Below, one piece after another: positions 7,644 to 17,211 of a stretch of 64,000 bases of DNA. The stretch is from contig NZ_SMZY01000003.1 in assembly GCF_004358755.1 (NCBI RefSeq), positions 558,001 through 622,000 of the forward strand, in the 5' to 3' direction. Source of the stretch: Peribacillus frigoritolerans. Its GTDB lineage: Bacteria > Bacillota > Bacilli > Bacillales > Bacillaceae. The notes beneath the pieces are model-generated. The model was not told where the DNA came from. It made no database searches and saw only the letters and a list, made by a program, of their open reading frames with translations. The stretch's first letter is position 1, and every line of letters starts with the position of its first letter. Both the position numbers and the translations under genes were made by a program.

Positions 7644-8387
7644 TTCAGATGTGAAAAATCTCACATCATATTAAGCATCCAATTTGATACGAAAGGCTTG
7701 GCTCCCAAACTTATAAGTGTATATCGAACATCTTCACTGCTGAATTGTTCAAAAAGAAGCAAAATCTTATACCAAATCCACTCTTTATCACATTAAAACT
7801 TAGCCGATTGGGGGTCAGGCCCCCCATTGTGGTTTGGCTGTTTGGCGAATATAATTAAAAAATGAAAGCTTAGTTTAAAAAGAGAGTTTGCAAGTCTATG
7901 CATATTTCGCTGCAACTCTCTGTATTTTCTGCTTGCAAAAAACATATAAAGCGATTTATATCATCAAGGAATACTTTCCTCTTCTATTTAGTTCTATACA
8001 AAACAGCACCCAAGAGCTATCAAAGATTCTGCTTAAGCCTGTTCAACCTCCTACAGAAAAACGGACGAAAATCTCATCAGTATGAGAAGAAAACGGTCTT
8101 TGATATATTGGGTGTTGTATATCAGTATAACATGTGCCAAAAGAAAGCAGCATAGCGTTAAAAAAATGATCTGTTACAGGTATATTTGTCATGCCGTTAT
8201 TTAATACCGTATACCATTGTCTTGTAGAAGTGCTCTACTCTAACCACTCATCAGTGTTAGCTTGATGGGCATGGGGTCAAGCCTCCATATTGCAAAAACA
8301 AACCTCCTACACCCAACCCTTTAACACACTAACGCTGTGCACTTTAGTTGGGTGGGGGCCTGATCCTAAAAACCCCTATACTTATTG
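7644..8387. repeat. 740-bp gene-free stretch with three GGGGTCAGGCCCC-type repeats
   Basis: No gene with a credible ribosome site is visible; the two overlapping plus-strand frames near 7.9-8.1 kb have no recognisable content. Repeats are GGGGGTCAGGCCCCCC at 7810-7825, ATGGGGTCAAGCCTCCAT at 8271-8288, and an inverted copy GGTGGGGGCCTGATCC at 8351-8366. Confidence 0.55.
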
Positions 8388-8415
8388 CAAAAAGAAGCGG
8401 GAGATACGTACCCGC
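8384..8415 (-). terminator. intrinsic terminator of the main polysaccharide operon
   Basis: On the minus strand GCGGG and CCCGC (8397-8401 and 8411-8415) form a short GC stem, followed by TTCTTTTTGC. It lies 16 bp past the second galE stop. Confidence 0.6.
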
Positions 8416-8430
8416 GTTTACATTTCCTAC

Positions 8431-9426
8431 TTATTCTTTATAATTCTCCTCAAATCTCCAGGCATCTCTACACATTGCTATAATGTCACGTTTAGCTGTC
8501 CAGCCAAGTTCTCTCTTAACCTTTGAAGCGTCAGCATAACATGAAGCAATATCACCAGGTCTCCGCTCTACTATTTCATAAGGCACTTCAATATCATTAG
8601 CTTCTTCAAAAGCTTTCACTAATTCAAGTACACTAGTACCTTTTCCGGTTCCCAAGTTATAAGCATAAACACCTTCAGTTAGGTTTTCTAATGCAGCAAC
8701 ATGGCCCTCAGCAAGATCTACTACATGAATATAATCTCGAACCCCCGTGCCATCCACCGTTGGATAGTCATTTCCAAAAACACGTAATTTCTCAAGTTTA
8801 CCTTTTGCTACTTGCGTGACATATGGCATTAGATTATTAGGAATTCCATTAGGGGCTTCACCAATTAATCCACTCTCGTGAGCTCCTACCGGATTGAAAT
8901 ATCGGAGAATTGATACCGAAAAAGCTGGATTTGCATTTGCTATATCGATTAAAATTCGCTCACTCATGGCTTTTGTTTCACCGTATGGATTAGTGGTTGG
9001 TAGGAGATCCATTGTCTCTACAAATGGCACTTTATTGTCTCCGTACACGGTTGCTGATGAACTAAATACAAACCGATTCACACCGTATTTCTGACAAGCT
9101 TTTGCCAAGACAAGTGTACTAATAATATTGTTATAATAATATTCTGAGGGCTTTTCTACCGATTCACCAACCGCTTTAAGACCTGCAAAATGAATCACAC
9201 CATCAATCTTGTAATTTCTAAAAATAAGATCAACAGCTTCTGCATCCGTTACATCAATCTCGAAAAAAGTAACTTCTTTATCAACTATATCCATGATTTT
9301 CATTACAGTCTCACTCTTACTGTTACAAAGATTATCAGCAATAATGACAGAATGCCCGGCTTCTAGTAATGCAACGCAAGTATGTGAACCTATATATCCG
9401 GCACCACCAGTTACTAGTATGTTCAT
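8431..9426 (-). CDS. galE: UDP-glucose 4-epimerase (copy 2)
   Basis: A second full-length GalE (331 residues), with GGAGYIGSH at residues 7-15 and the catalytic pair Y148-K152 in NPYGETK. The C-terminal RRPGDIASCYAD region binds the nucleotide sugar. AAAGGAGGAAAACAG precedes the ATG. It is the last gene of the long minus-strand glycosyltransferase series, 218 bp below the flippase, which suggests it makes UDP-galactose (or the N-acetyl form) for this polymer. Which of the two GalE proteins prefers N-acetylated substrates cannot be told from the sequence alone. Confidence 0.93.
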   Translation of the reverse strand: MNILVTGGAGYIGSHTCVALLEAGHSVIIADNLCNSKSETVMKIMDIVDKEVTFFEIDVTDAEAVDLIFRNYKIDGVIHFAGLKAVGESVEKPSEYYYNNIISTLVLAKACQKYGVNRFVFSSSATVYGDNKVPFVETMDLLPTTNPYGETKAMSERILIDIANANPAFSVSILRYFNPVGAHESGLIGEAPNGIPNNLMPYVTQVAKGKLEKLRVFGNDYPTVDGTGVRDYIHVVDLAEGHVAALENLTEGVYAYNLGTGKGTSVLELVKAFEEANDIEVPYEIVERRPGDIASCYADASKVKRELGWTAKRDIIAMCRDAWRFEENYKE

Positions 9427-9644
9427 AATCTGTTTTCCTCCTTTTATATAAATTTAATTCAAAAACTATTTATCTATATAATTACCAAAAGTTTCATTCC
9501 ATTTTGCTTGTTACTAATCTAGTAAATCTAGTCACTACTAGATTTACATCATCTAATTTTCAACAACAGTATTTCAAATTTATTTCAAACACTTTCTTAT
9601 ATTAAAATAAGGAATTACTGAGTTTTAGCACTCTTTAAATGGTT

Positions 9645-11075
9645 TTACTTCCCCATCTTCCTAAAAGCATTTAATATTAATCCATCTTTATAAAATAATT
9701 CGAATAAAATTACAATTCCAAAGTAAATAATAATGCCAACTAATACTTGCACAAAGGTAGTAATAATTGTGGAGCCAAGTAATCCTCCAATAAATCTTAC
9801 TACACCAAACATTAATCCCCCAGAAATAAGGTAAATTATTAACTTTGGTGTCACTCTTCTTATGTCTATATCCTTTCTCACAAAAAGAATTTGTACTACG
9901 ATAACAGTAATTTCAGCACAAAGAGTCCCTATAGCCGCTCCTACTGCTCCATATTCTCTTATTAAAATAAAATTTATAATTAAGTTTATAATAGCCCCTA
10001 TATACAATGAAGTAGTATACTCTCGCATTTTTCCTAATGGTACAAGATATTGCGTTCCAAAAACACCACTCCAAGCCATCAGGAATATAGTGGGACTAAG
10101 AATTTCTAAGACTACAGCACTTCCACTAAACTCTTTTCCCATATACCAAGGAATAAACTCTTTTGCGATGCCTGCTAAACCAAACATAATAGGAATGGCT
10201 ATTAATGTTGAGAAATCTAGTGACTTTGAAAGATAGTCCCTTGCTTTTACCAAATCTCCCTTTACAAAAGTATTTGCCATACGTGGTAACATGACCATAC
10301 CCAATGATGTTACAACTGCCAAAGCCATTTTGAGTATTTTATCAGCGTAATCATATATTCCTACTTCAATATTGCTGGAGAAAATCCCTAGCATAGTCTT
10401 GTTTAAGACAAAATATATCTGCATTGCAACTTGGGGTAAAAAGTATACAATTGTTGGCTTTATATGTTTAAAAACTGAACTGGCATTTATTGGAACTCGT
10501 TTAATATGCTCACTTACATATAACCACATTATCAACTGCCCCAAAAAACTAGATAGGCCCATAATAATTGTATAAGTCGCTAAATCCTCTTGACTTTTCA
10601 CAAACATGAAAATAGCAAGCAAGCTTAGTAGTTTAACTACAATGTTTCTTGTAACAATTTTTTTAAATTGTTCTAATCCATTAAAAAGCCAAGAACAATC
10701 AATTACAGCAGCAATTAATGCAACAGCTTGTAGTAATGCAATTATTTTATATTCATGAAAGATAAATAATATAAAAATAACATATCCAATTACAGAGGTA
10801 ATAGTAAGTAATAATTGCAATAGATAAATTTGAAAAAAGGTTTTACTCATCTCTTCCTTATTATCTCTTGTCATTGCTATCATCTTATTACCATAAGTTC
10901 CGATTCCTAGCATACCAAAAATAATAAAATACTGAACTATAGAGCTTGTATAAGCAAACGTTCCAACCCCCTCGGGCTTAAGTACCCTGGAAACATATGG
11001 AACTGTTATTAAAGGCAGGATCATTATTAATACCTGGTAAGTCAGATTATATAAATAATTTTTTTTTATACTCAA
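9645..11075 (-). CDS. Wzx-type polysaccharide flippase
   Basis: This 476-residue membrane protein has about 12-14 predicted helices and the N-terminal signature of the oligosaccharide flippase family (NLTYQVLIMILPLITVPYVS). It should move lipid-linked repeat units across the membrane before Wzy polymerisation. The start is TTG at 11073-11075, after AAGGTGAT; no ATG with a ribosome site is available. It sits just below a glycosyltransferase gene, as in other Wzx/Wzy-dependent clusters. AT content is high, as in the whole 9.6-19 kb block. Confidence 0.88.
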   Translation of the reverse strand: MSIKKNYLYNLTYQVLIMILPLITVPYVSRVLKPEGVGTFAYTSSIVQYFIIFGMLGIGTYGNKMIAMTRDNKEEMSKTFFQIYLLQLLLTITSVIGYVIFILFIFHEYKIIALLQAVALIAAVIDCSWLFNGLEQFKKIVTRNIVVKLLSLLAIFMFVKSQEDLATYTIIMGLSSFLGQLIMWLYVSEHIKRVPINASSVFKHIKPTIVYFLPQVAMQIYFVLNKTMLGIFSSNIEVGIYDYADKILKMALAVVTSLGMVMLPRMANTFVKGDLVKARDYLSKSLDFSTLIAIPIMFGLAGIAKEFIPWYMGKEFSGSAVVLEILSPTIFLMAWSGVFGTQYLVPLGKMREYTTSLYIGAIINLIINFILIREYGAVGAAIGTLCAEITVIVVQILFVRKDIDIRRVTPKLIIYLISGGLMFGVVRFIGGLLGSTIITTFVQVLVGIIIYFGIVILFELFYKDGLILNAFRKMGK

Positions 11076-11210
11076 ATATTATCACCTTAAGACGGATTTT
11101 CTAACCATATTGGTATTTACTCTATTTCGTATTTTAAATCACTTTGATAAATAAAACCTTAATATGAGATAATCACCTAAAAAGTATTCTCTGATTTCTA
11201 AAACTCAAAA

Positions 11211-12224
11211 TCAATGAAAGTATCTTTTGATAACAAATTTCATTTTTTCCTTAAGTGTAAATTTAAATATACTTTCAAAATACTCTTTATAAATGTCATT
11301 TGTTTCAGAATAATTTAACCCTCTTTTTATACTATTCAGTCTATAAAACCTGCATATATTGGCATTAAATGTATCTAAATCAAAAGCCTGATTTTCTATT
11401 GACTTTTTTAATGACTTAATAAACCCTGAGATTGCTAGGATACTATTGGAATCTGCAAATGCTCTTCCCGTTAGAAAAAGTCGATATTGCATTAAATCAT
11501 CTTCTGATAACTTCATTCCTAACGAATTAAAAGTCTGTTTATATACCTCTATATGCATTAAATCTTGTTTATCTATATCCTTTTTAGCTAATTGTGTAAT
11601 TCCTGATTCATTAATCCTATATTTCAAGAGTATCTCTGGAATATTACTTAACTTATAGTTAACCGACATCTTTTGCCACAAACCAAAATCTTCTACAGAT
11701 TTATGCGCTTCATCGTATTCAAAATTTCCCTGTTCAATTATCTTTTTTCGAATTAATACAGTGGGATGCATTAATGCAGGATAGAATAGTAACTGTGTTC
11801 TAATTTTTATTGGCTCCTTACTAACAATTTCCTTCCGCACTTTTCCTTTATTATTAAATACTAAAATTGACGTTCCAGAGACCGCAATATCTTTATTCTG
11901 ATCCATGAATTTAATTTGCTTTTCTAACCTAGTCGGTAAGCTAATATCATCAGCATCCATTCTAGCAATATACTCACTATTAATTAATCCTAGTCCTTTA
12001 TTCAAAGTTTTTATTAATCCGATATTATAATCATTAACTACGTATCTTATTCTACTATCTTTAAATTTCTTAATGATATCTTCGCTCTTATCAGTTGATC
12101 CATCGTTAATTATTAATAATTCAAACTCCTTATATGTCTGATTTAGTATACTTTCTATGGCTTCAAATAAATGCTTTTCTCCATTATATACTGGCATTAA
12201 CACTGTAACTCTTGTGGTATTCAT
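11211..12224 (-). CDS. family 2 glycosyltransferase
   Basis: The 337-residue protein begins with a GT-A fold: VTVLMPVYNGEKHLFEAIES, then INDGSTDKSEDI, and the DxD metal site in ARMDADDIS (about residue 90). Such enzymes add one sugar from a nucleotide donor to the growing lipid-linked repeat unit on the inner face of the membrane. The sugar cannot be predicted. GCAGGAATAGATA precedes the ATG. Confidence 0.9.
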   Translation of the reverse strand: MNTTRVTVLMPVYNGEKHLFEAIESILNQTYKEFELLIINDGSTDKSEDIIKKFKDSRIRYVVNDYNIGLIKTLNKGLGLINSEYIARMDADDISLPTRLEKQIKFMDQNKDIAVSGTSILVFNNKGKVRKEIVSKEPIKIRTQLLFYPALMHPTVLIRKKIIEQGNFEYDEAHKSVEDFGLWQKMSVNYKLSNIPEILLKYRINESGITQLAKKDIDKQDLMHIEVYKQTFNSLGMKLSEDDLMQYRLFLTGRAFADSNSILAISGFIKSLKKSIENQAFDLDTFNANICRFYRLNSIKRGLNYSETNDIYKEYFESIFKFTLKEKMKFVIKRYFH

Positions 12225-12391
12225 TATCTATTCCTGCACTTTCTAGTGTAATTTTATTCATTGTACTTATTTATGGATAACAATACACATGTAAGCCTAG
12301 ATCTAATAGAATTTAAAATACGCCTTTTACAGAAAATAGAAATTTCAAAATACTGTTATAGGTCTGGTAAAGGTGGAAAGTAATTGCTCTA

Positions 12392-13495
12392 TTATTTTGT
12401 TATATACGGTATTGTTTCTCCATAATTCCCCATTAATATAAAATAAGTAAAGTAGATAAAATAATATAAAATAATGAGTAAGTAGTATAGATATTTTCTA
12501 GATAAATCATTTTGACTTCTGATTATGGATGATAATATAAATATTTGCATCATTTCGAAAGTGACTGCAATTCTTGCTAAGTAGTCGGCTTTATATCCTA
12601 AAAAGTAAAGTATAAGTGAAATAAAATACAATACTGTTACCCCACCCATAAAAGGATCCTTTTTTCGTAATTCTTTTAAATTTAATAAAATAATTAGTAT
12701 TACAGGGAGTCTAACAATAATATTTCCGATACCAATACTCCCATTACTGTTTATTTCATAAATATTATATTTAGAGAATACTCCCACATTAATTAACGAA
12801 TTAAACAAAGGCTCAAATTGAACAACTATTAAAATAAAAAGTAAATAAAATACAAATATTTTAAATTTGCTCCAAAAATTATAATAATTATTATTTAAAA
12901 CCCAATAAACTGGTACGAAAATAAAGGCAGAGTAATGAAAGCTTCCAGCAAGTACTACCAATAATATAAACTTAAGTACCTTCTTTTCATCAATATATTT
13001 TAATGAGAAGAGTAATATAGCCATTGCTAAAGATTGCCGTATTATATTAAAACTAGGATTGTACAGAGTGCACATCAATATAAAAATGGCGATACTCATG
13101 TTAATTCTTTTCCTATAAGTATAAATAGCAGAAAAATTAAAGAATAGTATCAATAAAGATGAAATAACGAATATATACTTAACTTCATTATTAAATATAT
13201 ATTTAACTACATAATTTAAAATAATCCACCCTGGTTCATAGCTACTATTAATAATTGATTCCAATATACTACCAAAATTAGTTATATTATAATACATTTT
13301 TTCATAGTTATAATAATCAGTACCTATACCATATCTATTAGAAGCTATTATCCAAGGTATTAAAATTGCTAAATAAAAAATGATTTTACCCAACTTTGTA
13401 TAATTAGTTCTACTAACTCTTGCAGAAATATTTACAATAATATATGTTGAAATTACTATAAAATAATATAATAAATATGAATGTCCAACTGTCAC
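12392..13495 (-). CDS. EpsG-like polysaccharide polymerase
   Basis: This 367-residue, very hydrophobic protein has about ten membrane segments. The first outer loop after the second helix contains ASNRYGIGTDYYNYEKMY, matching the EpsG family (R-x-G-x-GTDYxxY), which are Wzy-like polymerases. It would join repeat units outside the membrane. The start is GTG at 13493-13495, 5 bp after AAAAGGAGA. Wzy proteins diverge strongly, so the call rests on topology, the GTDYxxY motif and position next to wzx. Confidence 0.8.
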   Translation of the reverse strand: MTVGHSYLLYYFIVISTYIIVNISARVSRTNYTKLGKIIFYLAILIPWIIASNRYGIGTDYYNYEKMYYNITNFGSILESIINSSYEPGWIILNYVVKYIFNNEVKYIFVISSLLILFFNFSAIYTYRKRINMSIAIFILMCTLYNPSFNIIRQSLAMAILLFSLKYIDEKKVLKFILLVVLAGSFHYSAFIFVPVYWVLNNNYYNFWSKFKIFVFYLLFILIVVQFEPLFNSLINVGVFSKYNIYEINSNGSIGIGNIIVRLPVILIILLNLKELRKKDPFMGGVTVLYFISLILYFLGYKADYLARIAVTFEMMQIFILSSIIRSQNDLSRKYLYYLLIILYYFIYFTYFILMGNYGETIPYITK

Positions 13496-13659
13496 AATAA
13501 TCTCCTTTTCTTACTAAACAATATGTTATTAAATATGTCTTTAATTGTCCCCACTGGGCTATGTTAAGTAGTAAAGTAAAGGGAAGGTTAAATATTAAAA
13601 AAGTATCCAATAGATATAGTACTATCATTTAATTTTCGAATTAAGTAAAGTCTCATATT

Positions 13660-14760
13660 CTACTCCTGAAACAATATATCCAGCCATTTTTGATATTGCT
13701 GTGCCTGAACTTCTATTGAATATCCTCCTTTTTCTACGTCGGTTCTTCTTGAATTACGCATCTCAATTTTACTCTTCACTATTTCCTCTACCCAAGGATC
13801 TTCTTTTTCAATCGGTAAGTAATTAATTAAATCGGTAATTGCAGTTTCTTTTGTTATTTTATTTGAAGCAAAAACAATCATCCCAGTAGACTGAGCTTCA
13901 ACCAAAGTTACTGGAAAACCTTCATGTTTGGAGGGCAATAAGAAAATATCGGCTGCATTCATAAGCTCAGAAATATCATTTCTTACTCCTAAGAATATGA
14001 CTTTATTAGTTAAACCCTTATCTTTCACACACTTCTTAATAATACCTTCCAATGGACCATTACCTGCAAGTAGCAAAATATAATTATCACTCCTTTTAGA
14101 TAATTGCTCAATAATATTAATCATAAATAAATGATTTTTTTCATCTGAAAAACGCCCGACATGTAATAAGACTTTTTCATCTCCAAACTTATATTTTTCC
14201 CGATAATATTGGCGTATCTCAAAATTATATGAAAATTTATCTACATCGATAGCGTTGTTCATAAGTATATTCTTTTTACTTATTGACCATTTTTCCCCAT
14301 GCAACCATTTACCTGCTTTAATCCCACAGGAAAAAAAGTAATTGGTACAAAAACTATTTATAAAGCGAAGAGTTTGATTTTTTACTTTTTCCTTAATAGT
14401 GTTTACTTCTTTACTACCATGTGCATGAGAAATTCGTATTGGTACATGATTCATCTTTGCTAGAACCAAAGTGGAAGCATTAGAAAAATTCTGATGGCAA
14501 TGAACTACATCATATTTACCCTCTTTAATAATTTTGTTTATTTCCAGTATATTCTTCCAAAGAGAAACCTTTTTAGGTGTGACGTGAAAAATTTTTGAAT
14601 CATACAAATGAAATTTTTCTTCTAACATTCCAATATTATCACCATGTACAATAAAATCGAATTGTACCTCGCTTCTATCTAAATGTGAATAGTAATTAAA
14701 TAACATACTTTCCACACCCCCACCACCAAGTGATGAAATAACGTGTAGAACTCTAATCAT
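13660..14760 (-). CDS. family 1/GT4 glycosyltransferase (EpsF-like)
   Basis: The 366-residue GT-B enzyme begins MIRVLHVISSLGGGGVESML, the acceptor-side signature of EpsF-type transferases. It has the donor-binding block HVGRFSDEKNH and PSKHEGFPVTLVEAQSTG (about 275-300) with the E-x7-E motif. It overlaps the upstream glycosyltransferase gene by 8 bp, implying translational coupling. The sugar is unknown. Confidence 0.9.
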   Translation of the reverse strand: MIRVLHVISSLGGGGVESMLFNYYSHLDRSEVQFDFIVHGDNIGMLEEKFHLYDSKIFHVTPKKVSLWKNILEINKIIKEGKYDVVHCHQNFSNASTLVLAKMNHVPIRISHAHGSKEVNTIKEKVKNQTLRFINSFCTNYFFSCGIKAGKWLHGEKWSISKKNILMNNAIDVDKFSYNFEIRQYYREKYKFGDEKVLLHVGRFSDEKNHLFMINIIEQLSKRSDNYILLLAGNGPLEGIIKKCVKDKGLTNKVIFLGVRNDISELMNAADIFLLPSKHEGFPVTLVEAQSTGMIVFASNKITKETAITDLINYLPIEKEDPWVEEIVKSKIEMRNSRRTDVEKGGYSIEVQAQQYQKWLDILFQE

Positions 14761-15913
14761 TACTTACCCTAGCTCCCTCAGCAAATATTTTATAAAAATG
14801 GTTTCTTTTTTGACCTAGCAATTGACTATCAAATTCTTTTGCTTTTTCGAAACTACGCTTAGCCTCTGCTAAGATCATTTTCTTATCCATATTTCCCAGC
14901 AAATCACATATCTCATCGACTGAACCATTATTAAATATAAGTTCTTTATTTAATAACTCAGGAATTCCTCCTGTTTTTGATCCTAAAGAAGGACACCCTC
15001 TACTCATCGCCTCAACCAAAGCCCTTGGCAATCCTTCTTGCTTACTTGGCTGAATATAAATATCTATATTATCGAGGTACTCAAAAACTTTATCATGAGG
15101 TAAGGCTCCTAAAAAGACAACTTTATCTTCTACACCATATTCTTTTGCAACAGACTTTAAATATTGGTTGTCACCACCTCCAGCGAGGTGATATTCAAAA
15201 TTATGACCTTCTTTATTTAATTTTGATACAGCTTTGATTACATATTCTTGACCCTTATATCGCACATTCACTGCTGCGGTTGTACCAATAATAATTGGCT
15301 TGCCTTTTTCCAGAAGATTAATTTTTTCGATTCTCTTCTCTAAAGTACCTTTTTCTAGTCTAGGTAGTACCACATCTGAGCAACCAATTGATTTTCCTTT
15401 AGTTGGATATCTGCTTTGTAAAAACTCATTCGTAACATATACGGCATATGGGGCATCTTTTAATGTTTTTCTTGTGAAAAGCCACATAAATGGAGCAATT
15501 ATTTTACCTTTTAAGCTATGATTCCAGAATGCATCCCAAGGGCACCCAACTACTTCAATCAAATATTTTCTATTCATTTTTTTTGCATATCTTACAGCCA
15601 CTATTCCATAAAAACTTGGCATCCTTACCACAATATAATCATGATTATTTACTGCTTTTTTTACTTTTCTAATTACAGTTATAAAGTTCCGAAGATTAAC
15701 TTTTGTATTAATCAGATCTAAATTCACATTAGTAACTTCGTTATTATCGTTAATTAATTTGGCATGTTCTTTCGTAGCATAACGTTCATTTGCAAATACA
15801 GTTACTTCACCAAACCAATTTAGATATCTTTGAAACACCCCATTATTTAATGAACCACTTGTATAATATTTACCATTTTTATTTATAAATTTATGGCCAT
15901 GAAAAAAGATCAT
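14753..15913 (-). CDS. GT4 glycosyltransferase
   Basis: The 386-residue GT-B transferase has an N-terminal acceptor domain and a typical C-terminal donor domain: IIGTTAAVNVRYKGQEYVI, VFLGALPHDKV and IQPSKQEGLPRALVEAMSRG, with E-x7-E catalytic acids. The start overlaps the stop of the pyruvyltransferase-family gene by 4 bp and the end overlaps the next gene by 8 bp, so it lies in a tight operon. GGAGAAGCAATT precedes the ATG. Confidence 0.88.
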   Translation of the reverse strand: MIFFHGHKFINKNGKYYTSGSLNNGVFQRYLNWFGEVTVFANERYATKEHAKLINDNNEVTNVNLDLINTKVNLRNFITVIRKVKKAVNNHDYIVVRMPSFYGIVAVRYAKKMNRKYLIEVVGCPWDAFWNHSLKGKIIAPFMWLFTRKTLKDAPYAVYVTNEFLQSRYPTKGKSIGCSDVVLPRLEKGTLEKRIEKINLLEKGKPIIIGTTAAVNVRYKGQEYVIKAVSKLNKEGHNFEYHLAGGGDNQYLKSVAKEYGVEDKVVFLGALPHDKVFEYLDNIDIYIQPSKQEGLPRALVEAMSRGCPSLGSKTGGIPELLNKELIFNNGSVDEICDLLGNMDKKMILAEAKRSFEKAKEFDSQLLGQKRNHFYKIFAEGARVSND

Positions 15914-17211
15914 AATTGCTTCTCCTTTAACCTCTCAGATAACTCATGGTGTTTTTGCTCAATAATTTGTCTTAGATTTTGAAGTTTTAGACGAATAGTT
16001 TCTTGATTCTTACTTAATTTAATAAAACTTTGAATTGCTTTCTCAGCATCGAACTCACTCATTGAAATTGCATAATCTGCAAGGCCTAAATCTTTCATAA
16101 TGCCTTGCCCCTTATTTCCCCCATAAGTTATAGCGATTGAAGGTACACTTTCAGATAAAGCAAATATTACTGAATGAAACCTAGTTCCTACTACATAATT
16201 AAATCCACTATAAATAGCTTTTAGATCCCTGCTAGTGTAATCTTTGTTCTCGATTAAAGAATACTCTTCGTTTTTTAACTTTGAAGTAATCTCTAATATA
16301 CAACTCTTATCACTTTCGTGAGTTGTCTCAGACAATGTGTGATCGATAAAAACGGGGAGGTAATCATTTTCAAAAAGCCATTTTGAGAATAAGACCATAT
16401 TATTGATATAGTTTTCGTATTTTGTTTTAGGATCACTACTCCCTGGAAATCTATATGGTCGAGCTGTTATAGCAACTAACTCTCTATTTGGATAAAGTTT
16501 TCGTAGTTCAACTAGTTCATCATTAGACCGTTCATTTTTATTTAAAGAAAATCCTAGGTCTGGGTACAACTGTGACTCCACACCAATGTTTGAAAGCATT
16601 TCTTGCGATATACTTTCCCGCACAGTAACTAATTCGCAACGATTTAATACTTTTCGCACCAACCATTCTACTCTAAACCCCTTAAATGGGCCAAAGGAGT
16701 TCGGCATCACGTAGATCGGTTTTCTGAATGATTGAGCCAGTAGGATATGAAAAAGTAAATAATAAATAGTATAAGAATCAGTTAGCTTCCCACTGGAATG
16801 AATAAATCCACCGCCTTTTACGAAACAAGCCTCACTTTCCTTAATCGTATTTAGTGTCTGTTTGCTTTTTTTAGATAAAAATGGGTATAAAATAGCTCTT
16901 GTGATTTTTGGGAATATTAATAGACTTCTTATCAGATCAAATAGAGCCACAGAACCCCACTTTAAAAGTAGGTTAAAATTGTAATTATTATTTTTATTAG
17001 TCTTAAATTTTCTACCAGGATGTTTCAAAATTGGGTTGAGCACTTTAATCCCTATTGATTGGGATTGTTCAGTTAAAGATTCTTTCTCAGCTAACATATA
17101 AAATTCTCCATCTAACCCGGACCTCTTAGCTACTTCTATAGTTTGCCAAATAAGTGCTTGATCACCTCGGTTCAAGTCATTATTTGCTGGAAGAATTACG
17201 ATTTTATTCAT
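15910..17211 (-). CDS. polysaccharide pyruvyltransferase family protein
   Basis: The 433-residue protein has the family hallmark at its N terminus (ILPANNDLNRGDQALIWQT) and the conserved C-terminal half with GTRFHSVIFALSESVPSIAI and YGGNKGQGIMKDL. Members transfer pyruvate from phosphoenolpyruvate to sugars as ketals, giving the polymer acidic groups; some relatives have other roles. The length is somewhat greater than small family members (about 360). The start ATG directly follows the upstream gene's stop TAG (17212-17214). Confidence 0.85.
   Translation of the reverse strand: MNKIVILPANNDLNRGDQALIWQTIEVAKRSGLDGEFYMLAEKESLTEQSQSIGIKVLNPILKHPGRKFKTNKNNNYNFNLLLKWGSVALFDLIRSLLIFPKITRAILYPFLSKKSKQTLNTIKESEACFVKGGGFIHSSGKLTDSYTIYYLLFHILLAQSFRKPIYVMPNSFGPFKGFRVEWLVRKVLNRCELVTVRESISQEMLSNIGVESQLYPDLGFSLNKNERSNDELVELRKLYPNRELVAITARPYRFPGSSDPKTKYENYINNMVLFSKWLFENDYLPVFIDHTLSETTHESDKSCILEITSKLKNEEYSLIENKDYTSRDLKAIYSGFNYVVGTRFHSVIFALSESVPSIAITYGGNKGQGIMKDLGLADYAISMSEFDAEKAIQSFIKLSKNQETIRLKLQNLRQIIEQKHHELSERLKEKQL

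Noticed and set aside
7888-8155. Two overlapping plus-strand frames between the galE genes
   Set aside because: No ribosome site, no family, AT-rich with many Lys/Ser/Tyr codons as expected by chance.
13413-13628. 71-codon minus-strand frame upstream of the EpsG-like gene
   Set aside because: Overlaps the polymerase gene start in another frame; the GTG at 13493-13495 with AAAAGGAGA explains the region better.
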